64,000 bases of DNA from Caballeronia zhejiangensis (GTDB taxonomy: Bacteria; Pseudomonadota; Gammaproteobacteria; Burkholderiales; Burkholderiaceae), in the NCBI RefSeq assembly GCF_000698575.1, contig NZ_JFHD01000010.1:1-64000 (forward strand), in the 5' to 3' direction. Made by a program: the position numbers and the translations under genes. The notes under the pieces were generated by a model. It did no database searches, was not told the origin of the DNA, and worked only from the letters and a program-made list of their open reading frames with translations. Of the stretch, positions 26,021 to 34,988 are shown in pieces. Position 1 is the first letter of the stretch. Each line of letters starts with the position of its first letter.

Positions 26021-28354
26021 CTAGATAGTGGTATTTCTCGATTCGCTCAAGTCGCGTTGGCGCAGCACTTTCACCTGCCACCACGCGGGCAGCAGCCGCC
26101 GCACTTCGGCGCGCGCGAAGCGGTCGTCGATCAGATAAAGCACGCCGCGATCGAGCGGTCCGCGAATCACGCGTCCCGCCGCCTGCACCACTTTCTGCAA
26201 GCCGGGAAAAAGATACGTGTACGCATAGCCCTCGCCGAACGCCTCGTGCATGCGCGCTTTCATTTGCTGATTGACGGGATTGAGTTGCGGCAGCCCGAGC
26301 GTCGCGACGAACGCACCGATGAGACGCGTGCCCGGCAGATCGATCGCCTCGCCGAACGCGCCGCCCAGCACCGCGAATCCGATACCGCGTCCATCGGCGA
26401 CGAAGCGCGCGAGAAACTCGCGTTGCGCCGCCTCGCTCATCGCGCGGGACTGCTGCCAGCAGGGAATCGACGGATGACGCGCCGCCAGCGCCGCCGCCAC
26501 TTGCGTCAGATAGTCGAAGCTGCTGAAGAAGCTCAGATAGTTGCCCTCGGCGCGGAAGTATTGCGCGGCGATGAGATCGGCGATGCGATCCACCGAGCGC
26601 TCGCGATCCCGATAGCGCGTCGAAAGATCGGCGATCGCGCGCACGTCGAGCTGATCGGCGGAGAAGGGCGATTCGACGTCGATCCGCACGCTCGATGCCG
26701 GCAAGCCGAGCGTATCGGCGTAAAAGTGCGCGGGCGTGAGCGTCGCCGAAAAGAGCGCGACGCTGTGCGCGCGCGCCAATCGCGGCGCGAGATGCGGCGC
26801 GGGAATCACGTTGCGCAGGCAGAGCGTGGCATTGCGCTTCTTCGCGTTTGCGCTCGCGTTTGCGTTCGCGCCGGAAAGCGTGATGTCGAAGATCGAATGC
26901 GACCCGAAACGCTCCGCGATGCGCGTGAAATGCACGGCATCGAAATAGAAGCGCAGCGTGTCGGGCGTGAAGGCGTCGGGCTGTTCGCCGAGCGTTTCTG
27001 TCATCAGCGAAACGGCTTGCCCGAGCGCGGTCAAAAAGCGCGCGGGCGGCTCCGTATGCGCCGCGTACTCGATGCCCGACGCGTGCTGCTCGCTCGCCGT
27101 CTCGCTCCAGCTTCGCGCGACGCGCCCGAGCGCCTTCTTGAGCACGCCCGGCGCGCCGCGGCGCATCGCGTTGAAGGCGGACTGATCGAGTGTCGCGGAA
27201 TACATGCCGCGCGCGCGTTCGACGAGGTTGTGCGCTTCGTCGACGAGCACCGCCACGCGCCAGCGATTCGCCTCCGCGAGCGCGAAGAGCATCGCGCTCG
27301 TGTCGAAGTAGTAGTTGTAATCGCCGACGATCACATCGCTCCAGCGCGACAATTCCTGGCTCAGATAGTACGGACAGATGTCATGCCGGCGCGCGACCTC
27401 GGCGACCGACGCCCGATCGAGCTGCGTGCATTGGAGCGCGGCGGCGCGCGCATCGGCGAGGCGATCGTAGAAGCCGCGCGCGAGCGGACACGCTTCGCCG
27501 TGACACGCGCGATCGGGATATTCGCAAGCCTTGTCACGCGCGACGAGTTCGACGACGCGCAACGGCTTCGCGGCGAGCGTCGTGAGCGCGTCGAGCGCGA
27601 GTTGCCGTCCCGCGCTTTTCGCGGTGAGAAAGTAGATCTTGTCGAGCTGCTGGCCGGGCCACGCCTTCAGGAGCGGAAAGAGCGTGCCGACCGTTTTGCC
27701 GATGCCCGTCGGCGCTTGCGCGGCGAGACAGCGCTTCGATACCGCCGAGCGATACACCGCTTCCGCGAGCGCGCGCTGGCCGGGGCGGAAATCGGCGTGA
27801 GGGAACGCGAGCGTCTTCAGCGCTTCGTCGCGTGCCGCCCCGTGCGCCAGTTCCTGCCGCGCCCACGCGATGAAGCGTTCGCACTGCGCCTCGAAATGCA
27901 CGGCGAGCGCTGCGGCCGTTTGCGTCTCGACGAGCACGCTTTCGGTTTCATCGACGATATCGAAATAAACGAGCGCGATGTCGATGGCTTCCAGCCCGAG
28001 CTTTCGGCACATCAGATGTCCGTAGACGCGCGCCTGCGCCCAATGCAGATGCCGATGATTCTCCGGCATCGATTCGAGCTTGCCGCGATGCGTCTTGATT
28101 TCCTCGAGCCGGTTGAGCGCGGGATCGTAGCCATCGGCGCGGCCGCGAACGAGTAGCGGGCCGTAGGTTTCCGAAAGCGAAATTTCCTTTTGATATCCGT
28201 CCGGCCGACGGTTCGTCACCGTGGCATGGCCGGCGACGCCTTCCTGCGCGCTCGGCGTCGGCGTAAAGCGTAGATCGAGATCGCCCTGTTTCGCCGTGAA
28301 CTCGCACAGCGCGCGCACGGCGACGGTGTAGGCGGGCTCGGATACTGTATGCAT
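26021..28354 (-). CDS. PD-(D/E)XK nuclease - XPD/DinG-type iron-sulfur helicase fusion
   Basis: A 777-aa superfamily 2 helicase. Residues about 60-130 hold a nuclease-like core, D74 in VRGRADGYD and E85-x-K87 in LEEIKTHRG, matching PD-(D/E)XK spacing. Walker A is APTGIGKT (214-221) and the DEAH box is VDEAHN (371-376). Four cysteines between them (C277, C284, C289, C327) fit the 4Fe-4S domain of XPD/DinG proteins. Motif VI is QAAGRVIRGPLDRG. It probably unwinds 5'-3' at repair or R-loop substrates. A low-complexity Ala/Asn insert (ANANASANAKK) lies near residue 500. The VRR-NUC nuclease gene often beside it is absent. Confidence 0.88.
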   Translation of the reverse strand: MHTVSEPAYTVAVRALCEFTAKQGDLDLRFTPTPSAQEGVAGHATVTNRRPDGYQKEISLSETYGPLLVRGRADGYDPALNRLEEIKTHRGKLESMPENHRHLHWAQARVYGHLMCRKLGLEAIDIALVYFDIVDETESVLVETQTAAALAVHFEAQCERFIAWARQELAHGAARDEALKTLAFPHADFRPGQRALAEAVYRSAVSKRCLAAQAPTGIGKTVGTLFPLLKAWPGQQLDKIYFLTAKSAGRQLALDALTTLAAKPLRVVELVARDKACEYPDRACHGEACPLARGFYDRLADARAAALQCTQLDRASVAEVARRHDICPYYLSQELSRWSDVIVGDYNYYFDTSAMLFALAEANRWRVAVLVDEAHNLVERARGMYSATLDQSAFNAMRRGAPGVLKKALGRVARSWSETASEQHASGIEYAAHTEPPARFLTALGQAVSLMTETLGEQPDAFTPDTLRFYFDAVHFTRIAERFGSHSIFDITLSGANANASANAKKRNATLCLRNVIPAPHLAPRLARAHSVALFSATLTPAHFYADTLGLPASSVRIDVESPFSADQLDVRAIADLSTRYRDRERSVDRIADLIAAQYFRAEGNYLSFFSSFDYLTQVAAALAARHPSIPCWQQSRAMSEAAQREFLARFVADGRGIGFAVLGGAFGEAIDLPGTRLIGAFVATLGLPQLNPVNQQMKARMHEAFGEGYAYTYLFPGLQKVVQAAGRVIRGPLDRGVLYLIDDRFARAEVRRLLPAWWQVKVLRQRDLSESRNTTI

Positions 28355-28378
28355 GTACAGGAGTCTAGCACGCGCCTT

Positions 28379-29782
28379 TCACGAAGCCGCGCGCAGCAGT
28401 TCTCCGAGCGTTTTCATCGCGTTGTCGATTTGCGGCGACCATGGATGACCGAAATTGACGCGCACATGATTCCCGAAATCGTGACGCGCGGAGAAGATCG
28501 GCCCCGGCGTCACGTTGATGCCGTGTTCGAGTCCCCGCCGATGCAACTGCATCGCGTCGACGTGATCGGCCAGTTGCAGCCACAGGAAATAGCCGCCGTC
28601 CGGCCGCCGATATGCGACGTCGGACGGCAGCCAGCGCGCGATGGCGTGCTCCATCGCATCGCGTTGCACGAGAAGCGCGCCGCGCAGCTTGCGTAAATGC
28701 TTGTCGAAGCCGCCGTGCTGCAAATAATCGGCGATGCCCGCCTGAATCGGGACGCTGGTGGAAATGCTCGTCATCAGCTTGAGACGCCGGATCGCATCGG
28801 CGAAACGGCCCGCCGCGACCCAGCCGAGCCGATACCCCGGCGCAAGCGTCTTCGACAGCGATGCGCAATGCATCACGAGCCCGTTCGTATCGAAAGCTTT
28901 CGCGGGCGGCGGACGATCCTGCGCGAAATGCAGTTCGCCGTAGACATCGTCTTCGATCAGCGGAACCTCGTGCTTCGCGAGCAATGCGACGAGCGCGCGC
29001 TTTTTCTCGACGGAAAGCGTCGCGCCGGTCGGATTCTGAAAGTTCGTCATGAACCAGCACGCGCGCACCGGATGCTTGTCGAGCGCTTCGGCGAGCACGT
29101 CGAGATCGAGACCGTCTTGCGGATCGACCGGAATCTCCACCGCGCGCAAGCCGAGATGCTCGATAGCCTGCAGCGCGGCATAGAAGCACGGCGATTCGAT
29201 CGCGACGACATCGCCCGGCTGCGTGACGGCCATGAGGCAAAGCGTGAGCGCTTCCATCGCGCCGTTCGTGACGATGAGTTCGTCCATCGGCTGCGCGATG
29301 CCCATGCCGATATAACGCAGCGCGATCTGTCCGCGCAACGCCTCGTTGCCCGGCGGCATGTCGACGACGGTGCTCCACGGATCGAGCATCCGCGCCGCGT
29401 GCGCGAGCGACTTCGCAAGACGCTGCAACGGAAAGAGCGCCGGCGATGGAAACGCGGAGCCGAGCGGCACGACGTCCGGGCGCTTCACGGCGTCGAGCAC
29501 GGAGAACACGAGGCTGCTTACGTCGATGGGCGCGGGTTCTTTCAGCGTCGCGCTCTCTTTCGGCGCGAGTGCGGCGCCCGGCGCGACGTAATAGCCGGAA
29601 CGTTCGCGCGCGCGAATCAAGCCCCATTCTTCGAGCAGGTAGTACGCGCGAAAGACCGTCGACTGGCCGACGCCGTATTGCGTCGTCAAATGCCGCACCG
29701 AAGGCAGCCGTGCACCGACAGGCAGGCGGCCCGCGCGTATCTCGGCGGCCATCGTGTCGGCAAGGGCTTGGTAGCGCTTCAT
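28379..29782 (-). CDS. MocR-family GntR/aminotransferase-type regulator
   Basis: A 467-aa MocR-type protein. The winged helix starts MKRYQALADTMAAEIRAGRL and contains LPSVRHLTTQYGVGQSTV. The aminotransferase-like domain has NPTGATLSVEKK, EDDVYGELHF and the PLP lysine in CASLSKTLAPGYRLGW. ATG 29782 fits the family N-terminus; a start 12 codons earlier is possible. It is divergent from the lipoprotein/flavoprotein cassette at 29913, with 130 bp between, and is the best candidate for its regulator (inference). It lies 24 bp upstream of the helicase gene on the same strand. Confidence 0.86.
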   Translation of the reverse strand: MKRYQALADTMAAEIRAGRLPVGARLPSVRHLTTQYGVGQSTVFRAYYLLEEWGLIRARERSGYYVAPGAALAPKESATLKEPAPIDVSSLVFSVLDAVKRPDVVPLGSAFPSPALFPLQRLAKSLAHAARMLDPWSTVVDMPPGNEALRGQIALRYIGMGIAQPMDELIVTNGAMEALTLCLMAVTQPGDVVAIESPCFYAALQAIEHLGLRAVEIPVDPQDGLDLDVLAEALDKHPVRACWFMTNFQNPTGATLSVEKKRALVALLAKHEVPLIEDDVYGELHFAQDRPPPAKAFDTNGLVMHCASLSKTLAPGYRLGWVAAGRFADAIRRLKLMTSISTSVPIQAGIADYLQHGGFDKHLRKLRGALLVQRDAMEHAIARWLPSDVAYRRPDGGYFLWLQLADHVDAMQLHRRGLEHGINVTPGPIFSARHDFGNHVRVNFGHPWSPQIDNAMKTLGELLRAAS

Positions 29783-29912
29783 CGCGGGTATCGGTGAAAG
29801 GGCGCGAAATTGTCTCACGCTTTATCGACGGAATATCGACACCCCGCCGCGCGTTTAATGAATAAGCGGCTTAATCGCCGTGCCCGCTTTTCAATCTTTC
29901 GGAGGTGGTTCC

Positions 29913-30041
29913 ATGAAGCTCGCCAGAATCGCAACTGTCATGCTCGCGCTGCTCGCCGGCCTGCTCGCAGGATGTCAGACCGATGGCAGCTCGGGCGCGT
30001 CGGGCACGACATCGAACAGCGGCAGCAGCGGCGGATATTGA
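29913..30041 (+). CDS. Small lipoprotein (42 aa)
   Basis: A 42-aa lipoprotein. MKLARIATVMLALLAGLLAG is a signal peptide, the lipobox LLAG-C places the lipidated cysteine at C21, and the mature part is only 22 residues of Gly/Ser-rich sequence. GGAGG lies 7 bp before the ATG. Its stop overlaps the start of the flavoprotein gene (TGATG), so the two are translationally coupled. It may tether a partner at the membrane, or mainly serve to couple translation. I do not recognise a named family. Confidence 0.8.
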   Translation: MKLARIATVMLALLAGLLAGCQTDGSSGASGTTSNSGSSGGY

Positions 30042-31552
30042 TGCCGTATTTGCCCGCGGCGCTCGCGGCGTTCAAGTCGGCGCTCGGCAACGATGCGGTG
30101 CTCGCGGACGATATCGCTTCGTATCTCGATCCGTTCGCGCCCGGCGATGCATCCGCACACGCGCCATCTGCTGTCGTGTTGCCGAAGGACGTCGAAGGCG
30201 TGCGTGCGGCATTGGCGGTCGCGAATCGATATCGCGTGCCGCTCTGGACCGTATCGACGGGGCGCAACTTCGCTTACGGCGGCGCCGCGCCGCGTATGCC
30301 TGGTTGCGTCGTGCTCGATTTGCGGCGGATGAATCGCATCGTCGAGATCGATGAAACGCTGGCTTATGCGCTCGTCGAACCGGGCGTGACGTATTACGAC
30401 CTGTATCGCGCGCTCGGCACGCCGCGGCGCTTCTGGCTCGATCCGCCCGCGGCCGGATGGGGCAGCGTGATCGGCAACACGCTCGAACGCGGTTACGGCA
30501 CGACGCCATACGGCGACCATGCGGCGAATCAGTGCGGCATGGAAGTCGTGCTCGCGAACGGCGATGTCGTACGCACCGGCATGGGCGCGATGTCGTCGAG
30601 CCGCGACTGGCAGGTATTCAAGAGCGGCTTCGGGCCTTCGTACGACGGCATGTTCATGCAATCGAACTTCGGCGTTGTCACGAAGCTCGGCGTCTGGCTC
30701 ATGCCCGCGCCCGAGGGCTACATGATCTGCCGCTACGCATTCGCGCGCGAGGACGATCTCGAACGCGTCGTCGATACGCTGCGCCCGCTGAAGATGGACG
30801 GCACCATCCAGAGCAACGCGGTCATCGAAAGCGCGGTGCGCTGGGCGGCAGGCGTGTCGACGCGCAAGCAATGGTTCGACGGCGACGGCGCGATGCCCGA
30901 CGACGCCATCGACGCCATGGCACGCAAGATCGGCATCGGGCGCTGGAACCTGCGCTTCTGCCTGTATGGGCCGAGAGCGCTCGTCGAGGCGCGGCGCGAT
31001 ATCGTGCATGCGCGCTTCAGGCCGATCGCGGGCGCGACGCTCTTCGAGATGCCGTATCGCGATGCATCGGTCGAGCCGGAAGGCGGCGGCGATCGCGCGC
31101 AAGTCGGCATTCCGGGACTCGAAGCGTTCAATCTGCTCAACTGGCGCGGCGGCTCGGGCGCGCACATCGATTTCTCGCCGATCTGTCCGCCCGTCGGACG
31201 CGATGCCGTGAAGCAGGTCCGCATGGTGCGCGAGCGCGCCGCGCAATTCGGCTTCGATTATTACGGCGGATTCACGGCCGGCGAGCGCGCGATGCATCAC
31301 ATCTTCGCGGCGATTTTCGATCGCGACGATCCGAAACAGTCGCGCGATGCCGGCGCGCTCGTCGAAACGCTGATCCGCGATGCGGGCGCGGCGGGCTACG
31401 GGCAATATCGCACGCATCTGTCGTACATGGACCTCGCCGCCGCGCAATACGAATTCAACGATCACGCGCTGTTGCGGCTTTCGAAGACGATCAAGGCGTC
31501 GCTCGATCCGAACGGGATTCTGTCGCCCGGCAAGCAGGGGATCTGGCGATGA
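30041..31552 (+). CDS. VAO/4-cresol-dehydrogenase-type FAD-linked oxidoreductase
   Basis: A 503-aa flavoprotein of the vanillyl-alcohol-oxidase superfamily, closest in appearance to the 4-cresol dehydrogenase (hydroxylating) flavoprotein subunit and eugenol/vanillyl oxidases. The FAD_binding_4 domain reads VLPKDVEGVRAALAVANRY then TVSTGRNFAYGG, and GVTYYDLYRALG, GWGSVIGNTLERGYGTTPYGDH and FGPSYDGMF are family-typical. These enzymes oxidise para-substituted phenols at the benzylic carbon. No signal peptide is present. ATG 30041 overlaps the lipoprotein stop by 1 nt. The cytochrome c subunit normally paired with 4-cresol dehydrogenase is absent; a small exported protein follows instead. Confidence 0.85.
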   Translation: MPYLPAALAAFKSALGNDAVLADDIASYLDPFAPGDASAHAPSAVVLPKDVEGVRAALAVANRYRVPLWTVSTGRNFAYGGAAPRMPGCVVLDLRRMNRIVEIDETLAYALVEPGVTYYDLYRALGTPRRFWLDPPAAGWGSVIGNTLERGYGTTPYGDHAANQCGMEVVLANGDVVRTGMGAMSSSRDWQVFKSGFGPSYDGMFMQSNFGVVTKLGVWLMPAPEGYMICRYAFAREDDLERVVDTLRPLKMDGTIQSNAVIESAVRWAAGVSTRKQWFDGDGAMPDDAIDAMARKIGIGRWNLRFCLYGPRALVEARRDIVHARFRPIAGATLFEMPYRDASVEPEGGGDRAQVGIPGLEAFNLLNWRGGSGAHIDFSPICPPVGRDAVKQVRMVRERAAQFGFDYYGGFTAGERAMHHIFAAIFDRDDPKQSRDAGALVETLIRDAGAAGYGQYRTHLSYMDLAAAQYEFNDHALLRLSKTIKASLDPNGILSPGKQGIWR

Positions 31553-31896
31553 CGACACGGCGCGCGTTTCTTATCGCGATGGGCGTCGTGCCGTGGATGC
31601 CGTTCGGCGGCGCGACGCGGACATCGGCGCGCACGTGGGTCGTCGACGGGGACTTGCCGCAAGGCGGCATCATCGTGCGGCGCGCGCGTCTGACGGGCGC
31701 GCAGATCGCATCTCTGTCGGGCGATGCGGGCTGGCTGTGGATCGAACGCCTGTCGTCGTCGCATGCGATCGGCGGCATCACGCGCTACGCCGATGCGTTC
31801 GTGTTGTCTCAACTCGGCGCAGGAGTCGGCATGCGCGCGACGCATCATCGAACGTTCGATGACGGCGCCGTGCTCTGGACGCTGGAACGTTGCTGA
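31549..31896 (+). CDS. Small exported protein of the flavoprotein cassette
   Basis: A 115-aa protein whose start overlaps the flavoprotein stop (ATGA). The N-terminus MTTRRAFLIAMGVVPWMPFGG looks like a signal sequence with a possible weak Tat character (TRRAFL). The mature part is beta-rich, with no CxxCH haem motif, no Cys pair and only one Cys at the very C-terminus. The sequence is not one I recognise. Its position is that of the cytochrome partner in 4-cresol dehydrogenase loci, so it may be a substitute electron or assembly partner. That is inference from gene order only. Confidence 0.78.
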   Translation: MTTRRAFLIAMGVVPWMPFGGATRTSARTWVVDGDLPQGGIIVRRARLTGAQIASLSGDAGWLWIERLSSSHAIGGITRYADAFVLSQLGAGVGMRATHHRTFDDGAVLWTLERC

Positions 31897-31950
31897 ACGC
31901 GGTTCGCTAAAATGACACGCATCTCAATATTGCCGCGCACGGACGAAACG

Positions 31951-32319
31951 ATGAACGCCACGGACACACGCACGATCGCCGACTGGCACGCGCATGTCTA
32001 TTTCGATGCCGCGAGCCGCGACGCCGCGTGGCAGCTTCGGCTCGTGATCGAGCAGCGGTTTGCGACCGAATTGCAGGATGGCGCGCTGCGTCTGGGCCGC
32101 TTTCACGAGCGCCCGGTCGGACCGCATCCGATGTGGTCGTTCCAGTTGGGATTCGGCGATGCGCTGCTCGCGCCGATGCTCGCGTGGCTCACGCTGAATC
32201 ACGGCGCGCTCGATGTCTTCATGCATCCGAATACGGGCGACGCGCTCGTCGATCATCGCGACTCGGCGGTGTGGATCGGCCGGTCGCACGAACTCTCGCT
32301 GAAGAGTCTGGGCGGTTGA
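31951..32319 (+). CDS. DOPA 4,5-dioxygenase-family protein
   Basis: A 122-aa protein of the DOPA-dioxygenase family, small histidine-rich ring-cleaving proteins known from fungi and bacteria. Conserved histidines are visible: H13 and H15 in DWHAHVYFD, H52 and H59 in GRFHERPVGPHPMWSF, and H92 in VFMHPNTGD. Family members cleave catecholic rings, giving muconaldehyde products. An upstream in-frame ATG at 31912 would add 13 residues; ATG 31951 matches the usual family length. It is the last gene of the cassette and is followed by a terminator. Pairing with a phenol-oxidising flavoprotein suggests a short aromatic conversion. Confidence 0.83.
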   Translation: MNATDTRTIADWHAHVYFDAASRDAAWQLRLVIEQRFATELQDGALRLGRFHERPVGPHPMWSFQLGFGDALLAPMLAWLTLNHGALDVFMHPNTGDALVDHRDSAVWIGRSHELSLKSLGG

Positions 32320-32324
32320 GACGT

Positions 32325-32351
32325 AAAAAAGGCGGACCGCGTCCGCCTTTT
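32325..32351. terminator. Bidirectional terminator after the flavoprotein cassette
   Basis: A-rich run, then GGCGGAC (32331-32337), a 3-nt loop, GTCCGCC (32341-32347) and TTTT. The A/T tails extend the stem, so it can terminate both the cassette and the convergent phasin gene. Confidence 0.85.
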
Positions 32352-32368
32352 GCTGGATCGCCGGCGAG

Positions 32369-32935
32369 TTACTTCTTCGCGCTTGCCGTCTTCGACGACA
32401 CCACGCGCACGGCCGTCTGGCCAGCCACCGAGGCGTCGTTTTGCGCGGCCTCCACCACTTGCTGCGCGGCCTTCTTCGCCGCTTCGTAAGCGGAATTCGC
32501 CGATTCCGTCGCGGCATCGATCGCCGTGCGCCACGCCGTCACGACGGCTTCGCTGCCGACCGGCGCATTGCTCGCGAGACTCTCGACGAACGCCTGCACA
32601 TTGCGCTGAGACTTCGCGATCTGGTCCTGCGCGGCTTCCAGATAGCCGCCGCGCACGCCCGACGCGATCTCATGGACGCCGAGCCAATAGGCCTGAACGC
32701 GCTGGGCGCTGTCTTGCAGGTGCTGGTTCTGAAGCGCGAAGAACGCCTGCGGATCGCGCACGGAGAGCGTTCTGGCGATGAGCGCCTGATGCTCGTCGAG
32801 CGCCGTCCTGACCGTACGCACGTTCAGATCGATCAGCTTTTCGAAGCCTTCGACGGCTTGTGCGGCGACACCGAACGTGGTGTCGACCCCCGCCTTTTGT
32901 GACGCGATTACATTTTCGGGCGCAAGACTGCTCAT
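32369..32935 (-). CDS. Phasin family protein
   Basis: A 188-aa alpha-helical protein with the phasin_2 pattern: FEKLIDLNVRTVRTALDEHQ, then LQNQHLQDSAQRVQAYWLGV and a long amphipathic region to residue 150. The C-terminal Ala/Lys tail is typical. Phasins coat polyhydroxyalkanoate granules and control their size. ATG 32935 has GGAG 7 nt upstream; ATG 32947 is a few codons earlier with weaker context. CTGCATTGCA on the minus strand at 32990-32981 resembles a PhaR target. The gene stands alone with its own terminator. Confidence 0.9.
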   Translation of the reverse strand: MSSLAPENVIASQKAGVDTTFGVAAQAVEGFEKLIDLNVRTVRTALDEHQALIARTLSVRDPQAFFALQNQHLQDSAQRVQAYWLGVHEIASGVRGGYLEAAQDQIAKSQRNVQAFVESLASNAPVGSEAVVTAWRTAIDAATESANSAYEAAKKAAQQVVEAAQNDASVAGQTAVRVVSSKTASAKK

Positions 32936-33455
32936 GCTCGACTCCATATGGAAATTGCCAATTGATTGCCGATGTATTTGTGCAATGCAGCGAACGACTT
33001 ATTTTAAGGCAAGCGCGTGGTGTGTCAATTGCGTTTTCCCGGCTTGACTTTAAACCACTCAGCCGTTTATTCAAAAATAACAGTGAGCGCAAAGTAAATA
33101 ACCGGAGCGATTAAGGACTCATCACACATCACACGAATGCAGGTAGAAAAGAAATAATCCTGACCAGTCGGCCTGCGAACGTGCGTTCATTAAACGCTTG
33201 CTGCAGGCGTCCAGGCGCGGCCTGTCGTAAACCCCTAAGACAAAAGTTACCGAATGCGTTGTTTCCCCACTTGACGCATTGATGCGTTAATTGGAAGAAT
33301 CTCGCACTGCAACATGCGCGACGGGCTTTCGGTAGGACGGACGGTTTTCCGGTATTTCTGTCACTGCCGCGTCATCGTGAATCAGTAGGATTCACCTCGC
33401 GCTAATGAGCCGGCGCTGAACGGCATAAAGATATAAATCGAGAGACTTGAAGAAA
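32936..33455. other. Long intergenic region between phasin and HTH gene
   Basis: About 520 bp with lower GC, especially 32940-33120, holding the phasin promoter. A perfect palindrome ACGCAT-TG-ATGCGT lies at 33274-33287, with another ATGCGTT copy at 33254-33260. This could be an operator for the downstream HTH gene. No supported ORF or RNA gene is seen. Confidence 0.45.
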
Positions 33456-33740
33456 ATGGGGCGACATTCCCAAACCCTTGGCCACCTTGAACGCAGTCAC
33501 GAAGACAACGCCTTGCGGCGCGCCATGGCCGCACGACTCGACCGGGCCTTGCAGAAGGCAAACATCAGTTCCGCAAAAGCCGCTGGCTGGCTCGACGTGA
33601 GCGAGCACGACGTGCAATTCTGGCGCCGCGGCATCACGGTTCCGCCGTTCGCGGCATTCAATCGCATCGCGAAGGCGCTGGACATCGATCCGCATTGGCT
33701 CTGCACGGGCCAGGCCGAGCGCGCGCACGCCGCCAACTGA
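33456..33740 (+). CDS. Small helix-turn-helix protein
   Basis: A 94-aa protein with an HTH_3/XRE-like or AlpA-like helix-turn-helix. RLDRALQKANISSAKAAGWLDVSEHDVQFWRRG reads as scaffold, turn and recognition helix, followed by FAAFNRIAKALDIDPHWL, the typical end of an XRE domain. No effector domain is seen. ATG 33456 is used; a TTG three codons upstream is also in frame. It may bind the ATGCGTT palindrome in its own upstream region, which is inference. It converges on the EamA gene with 14 bp between stops. Confidence 0.75.
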   Translation: MGRHSQTLGHLERSHEDNALRRAMAARLDRALQKANISSAKAAGWLDVSEHDVQFWRRGITVPPFAAFNRIAKALDIDPHWLCTGQAERAHAAN

Positions 33741-33754
33741 GCGTTTCGTTATCG

Positions 33755-34693
33755 TCAGACATCCGCCGATACGGCCGGCGCCGCCTTGCGTCCATGCAGG
33801 AGCACGGTGCCGATGCCGCTCGCCGCGATCACGCACATGCCGATCGCCATCCAGAAGTCGGGCACTTGTCCGAACAGCAACCAGCTGAAAAGGGCGGCGA
33901 ACGCGAGCTGACCGTAGCCGAGCGGCGTCAGCACGGAGAGCGGCGCGCGCTTTAGCGCCTGAAGCATGAGTCCGTGGCCGGTGGTCGCCATCGTCGCCAT
34001 GAAGACGACGAGCAGCCAGCTTTCGAATCGTACCTGCGCGAGCGCGGGCAGCATTTCGGCTTGATCCATCCACACGAGCACGCACAGCATGAGCGTCGCG
34101 ACGAGCGCCGTGAGGAAGTTGGTCGTGATCGCGTCGTCGACGCGCGAAAGATGGCTCGACACCACCTGGAAACACGCGAACGTCGTCGCCGCGCCGATCG
34201 GATAGATCACCGTCCAGCTAAACGAGCTGCCGCCCGGCCGCACGACCAGCAGCATGCCGACGAAACCGATCGCGACCAGCGCCCACTTGCTGCGCGGCAC
34301 GTCGTCTTTCAGCACGAGCGCGGCGAGCAGTGTGGAGATGAGTGGCGCGAGCATCGCGAGGGACGTGCTGACGGGCAACGGAAGATGCCGCAGCCCTGCG
34401 AACGTGCACGCGGAATTGGTCAGCAGCAGCACCGCGCGCACGATCTGCAGCTTGACGCTGCCCGTGCGAAAGAGGCCGAACGCGCGGCGGCGTATCTGCC
34501 ACGCGCCCATGACGATCATCTGGAAAAGATAGCGAACCCAGAGCAAAGCCAGCAGAGGGACGGCGGTGCCGATCAGCTTGACGGTGGAATCGCTTGCCGC
34601 GAAAGTCGCGGTCGTCAGGATCATGATGGCGATACCGGCTGCCGTGTTATCGGTATCAATGCGGTATTGCGCCTTGCCCTCTAAGGTTGCCAT
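33755..34693 (-). CDS. EamA/DMT-superfamily transporter
   Basis: A 312-aa inner-membrane protein with about ten hydrophobic helices arranged as two EamA repeats. Repeat one runs from IAIMILTTATFAASDSTVKL to WALVAIGFVGMLLVVRPG. Repeat two starts near WTVIYPIGAATTFACFQVVSS. The segment SVLTPLGYGQLAFAALFSWL with a conserved proline is typical. Members export amino acids, nucleotides or drugs; the substrate here cannot be assigned. It is a single-gene unit transcribed toward the HTH gene. Confidence 0.88.
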   Translation of the reverse strand: MATLEGKAQYRIDTDNTAAGIAIMILTTATFAASDSTVKLIGTAVPLLALLWVRYLFQMIVMGAWQIRRRAFGLFRTGSVKLQIVRAVLLLTNSACTFAGLRHLPLPVSTSLAMLAPLISTLLAALVLKDDVPRSKWALVAIGFVGMLLVVRPGGSSFSWTVIYPIGAATTFACFQVVSSHLSRVDDAITTNFLTALVATLMLCVLVWMDQAEMLPALAQVRFESWLLVVFMATMATTGHGLMLQALKRAPLSVLTPLGYGQLAFAALFSWLLFGQVPDFWMAIGMCVIAASGIGTVLLHGRKAAPAVSADV

Positions 34694-34988
34694 CGAACTC
34701 TCGTGGTAGTGAAGGAACGGTTTTTAGGCCGTTGCTTCAATTCTCCCGGCATCGCAGGACGCTGGCAAGGCAACAGTAAAGTTCTTTTCCGCCGTGTTGC
34801 GCACAGGGCACGATGCGGGAAATGTACTAGACGGTTCGAACAATCGCATGCTGCCTCATGCCGATTGCTGGCGGTCGTGCTTTTCGCTCCTAGTTTTTTG
34901 TGCTTTGAATTAAGACGCGGATTAGCGCTTTCCTATCTTCGACGCTCTACTATTCGTTGCACGCCAAACGAGAGAACGAATAGCAGCC

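Noticed and set aside
26057..28156. Plus-strand ORF of 699 codons opposite the helicase gene
   Set aside because: Antisense to a full-length helicase with all motifs intact; Arg-rich throughout.
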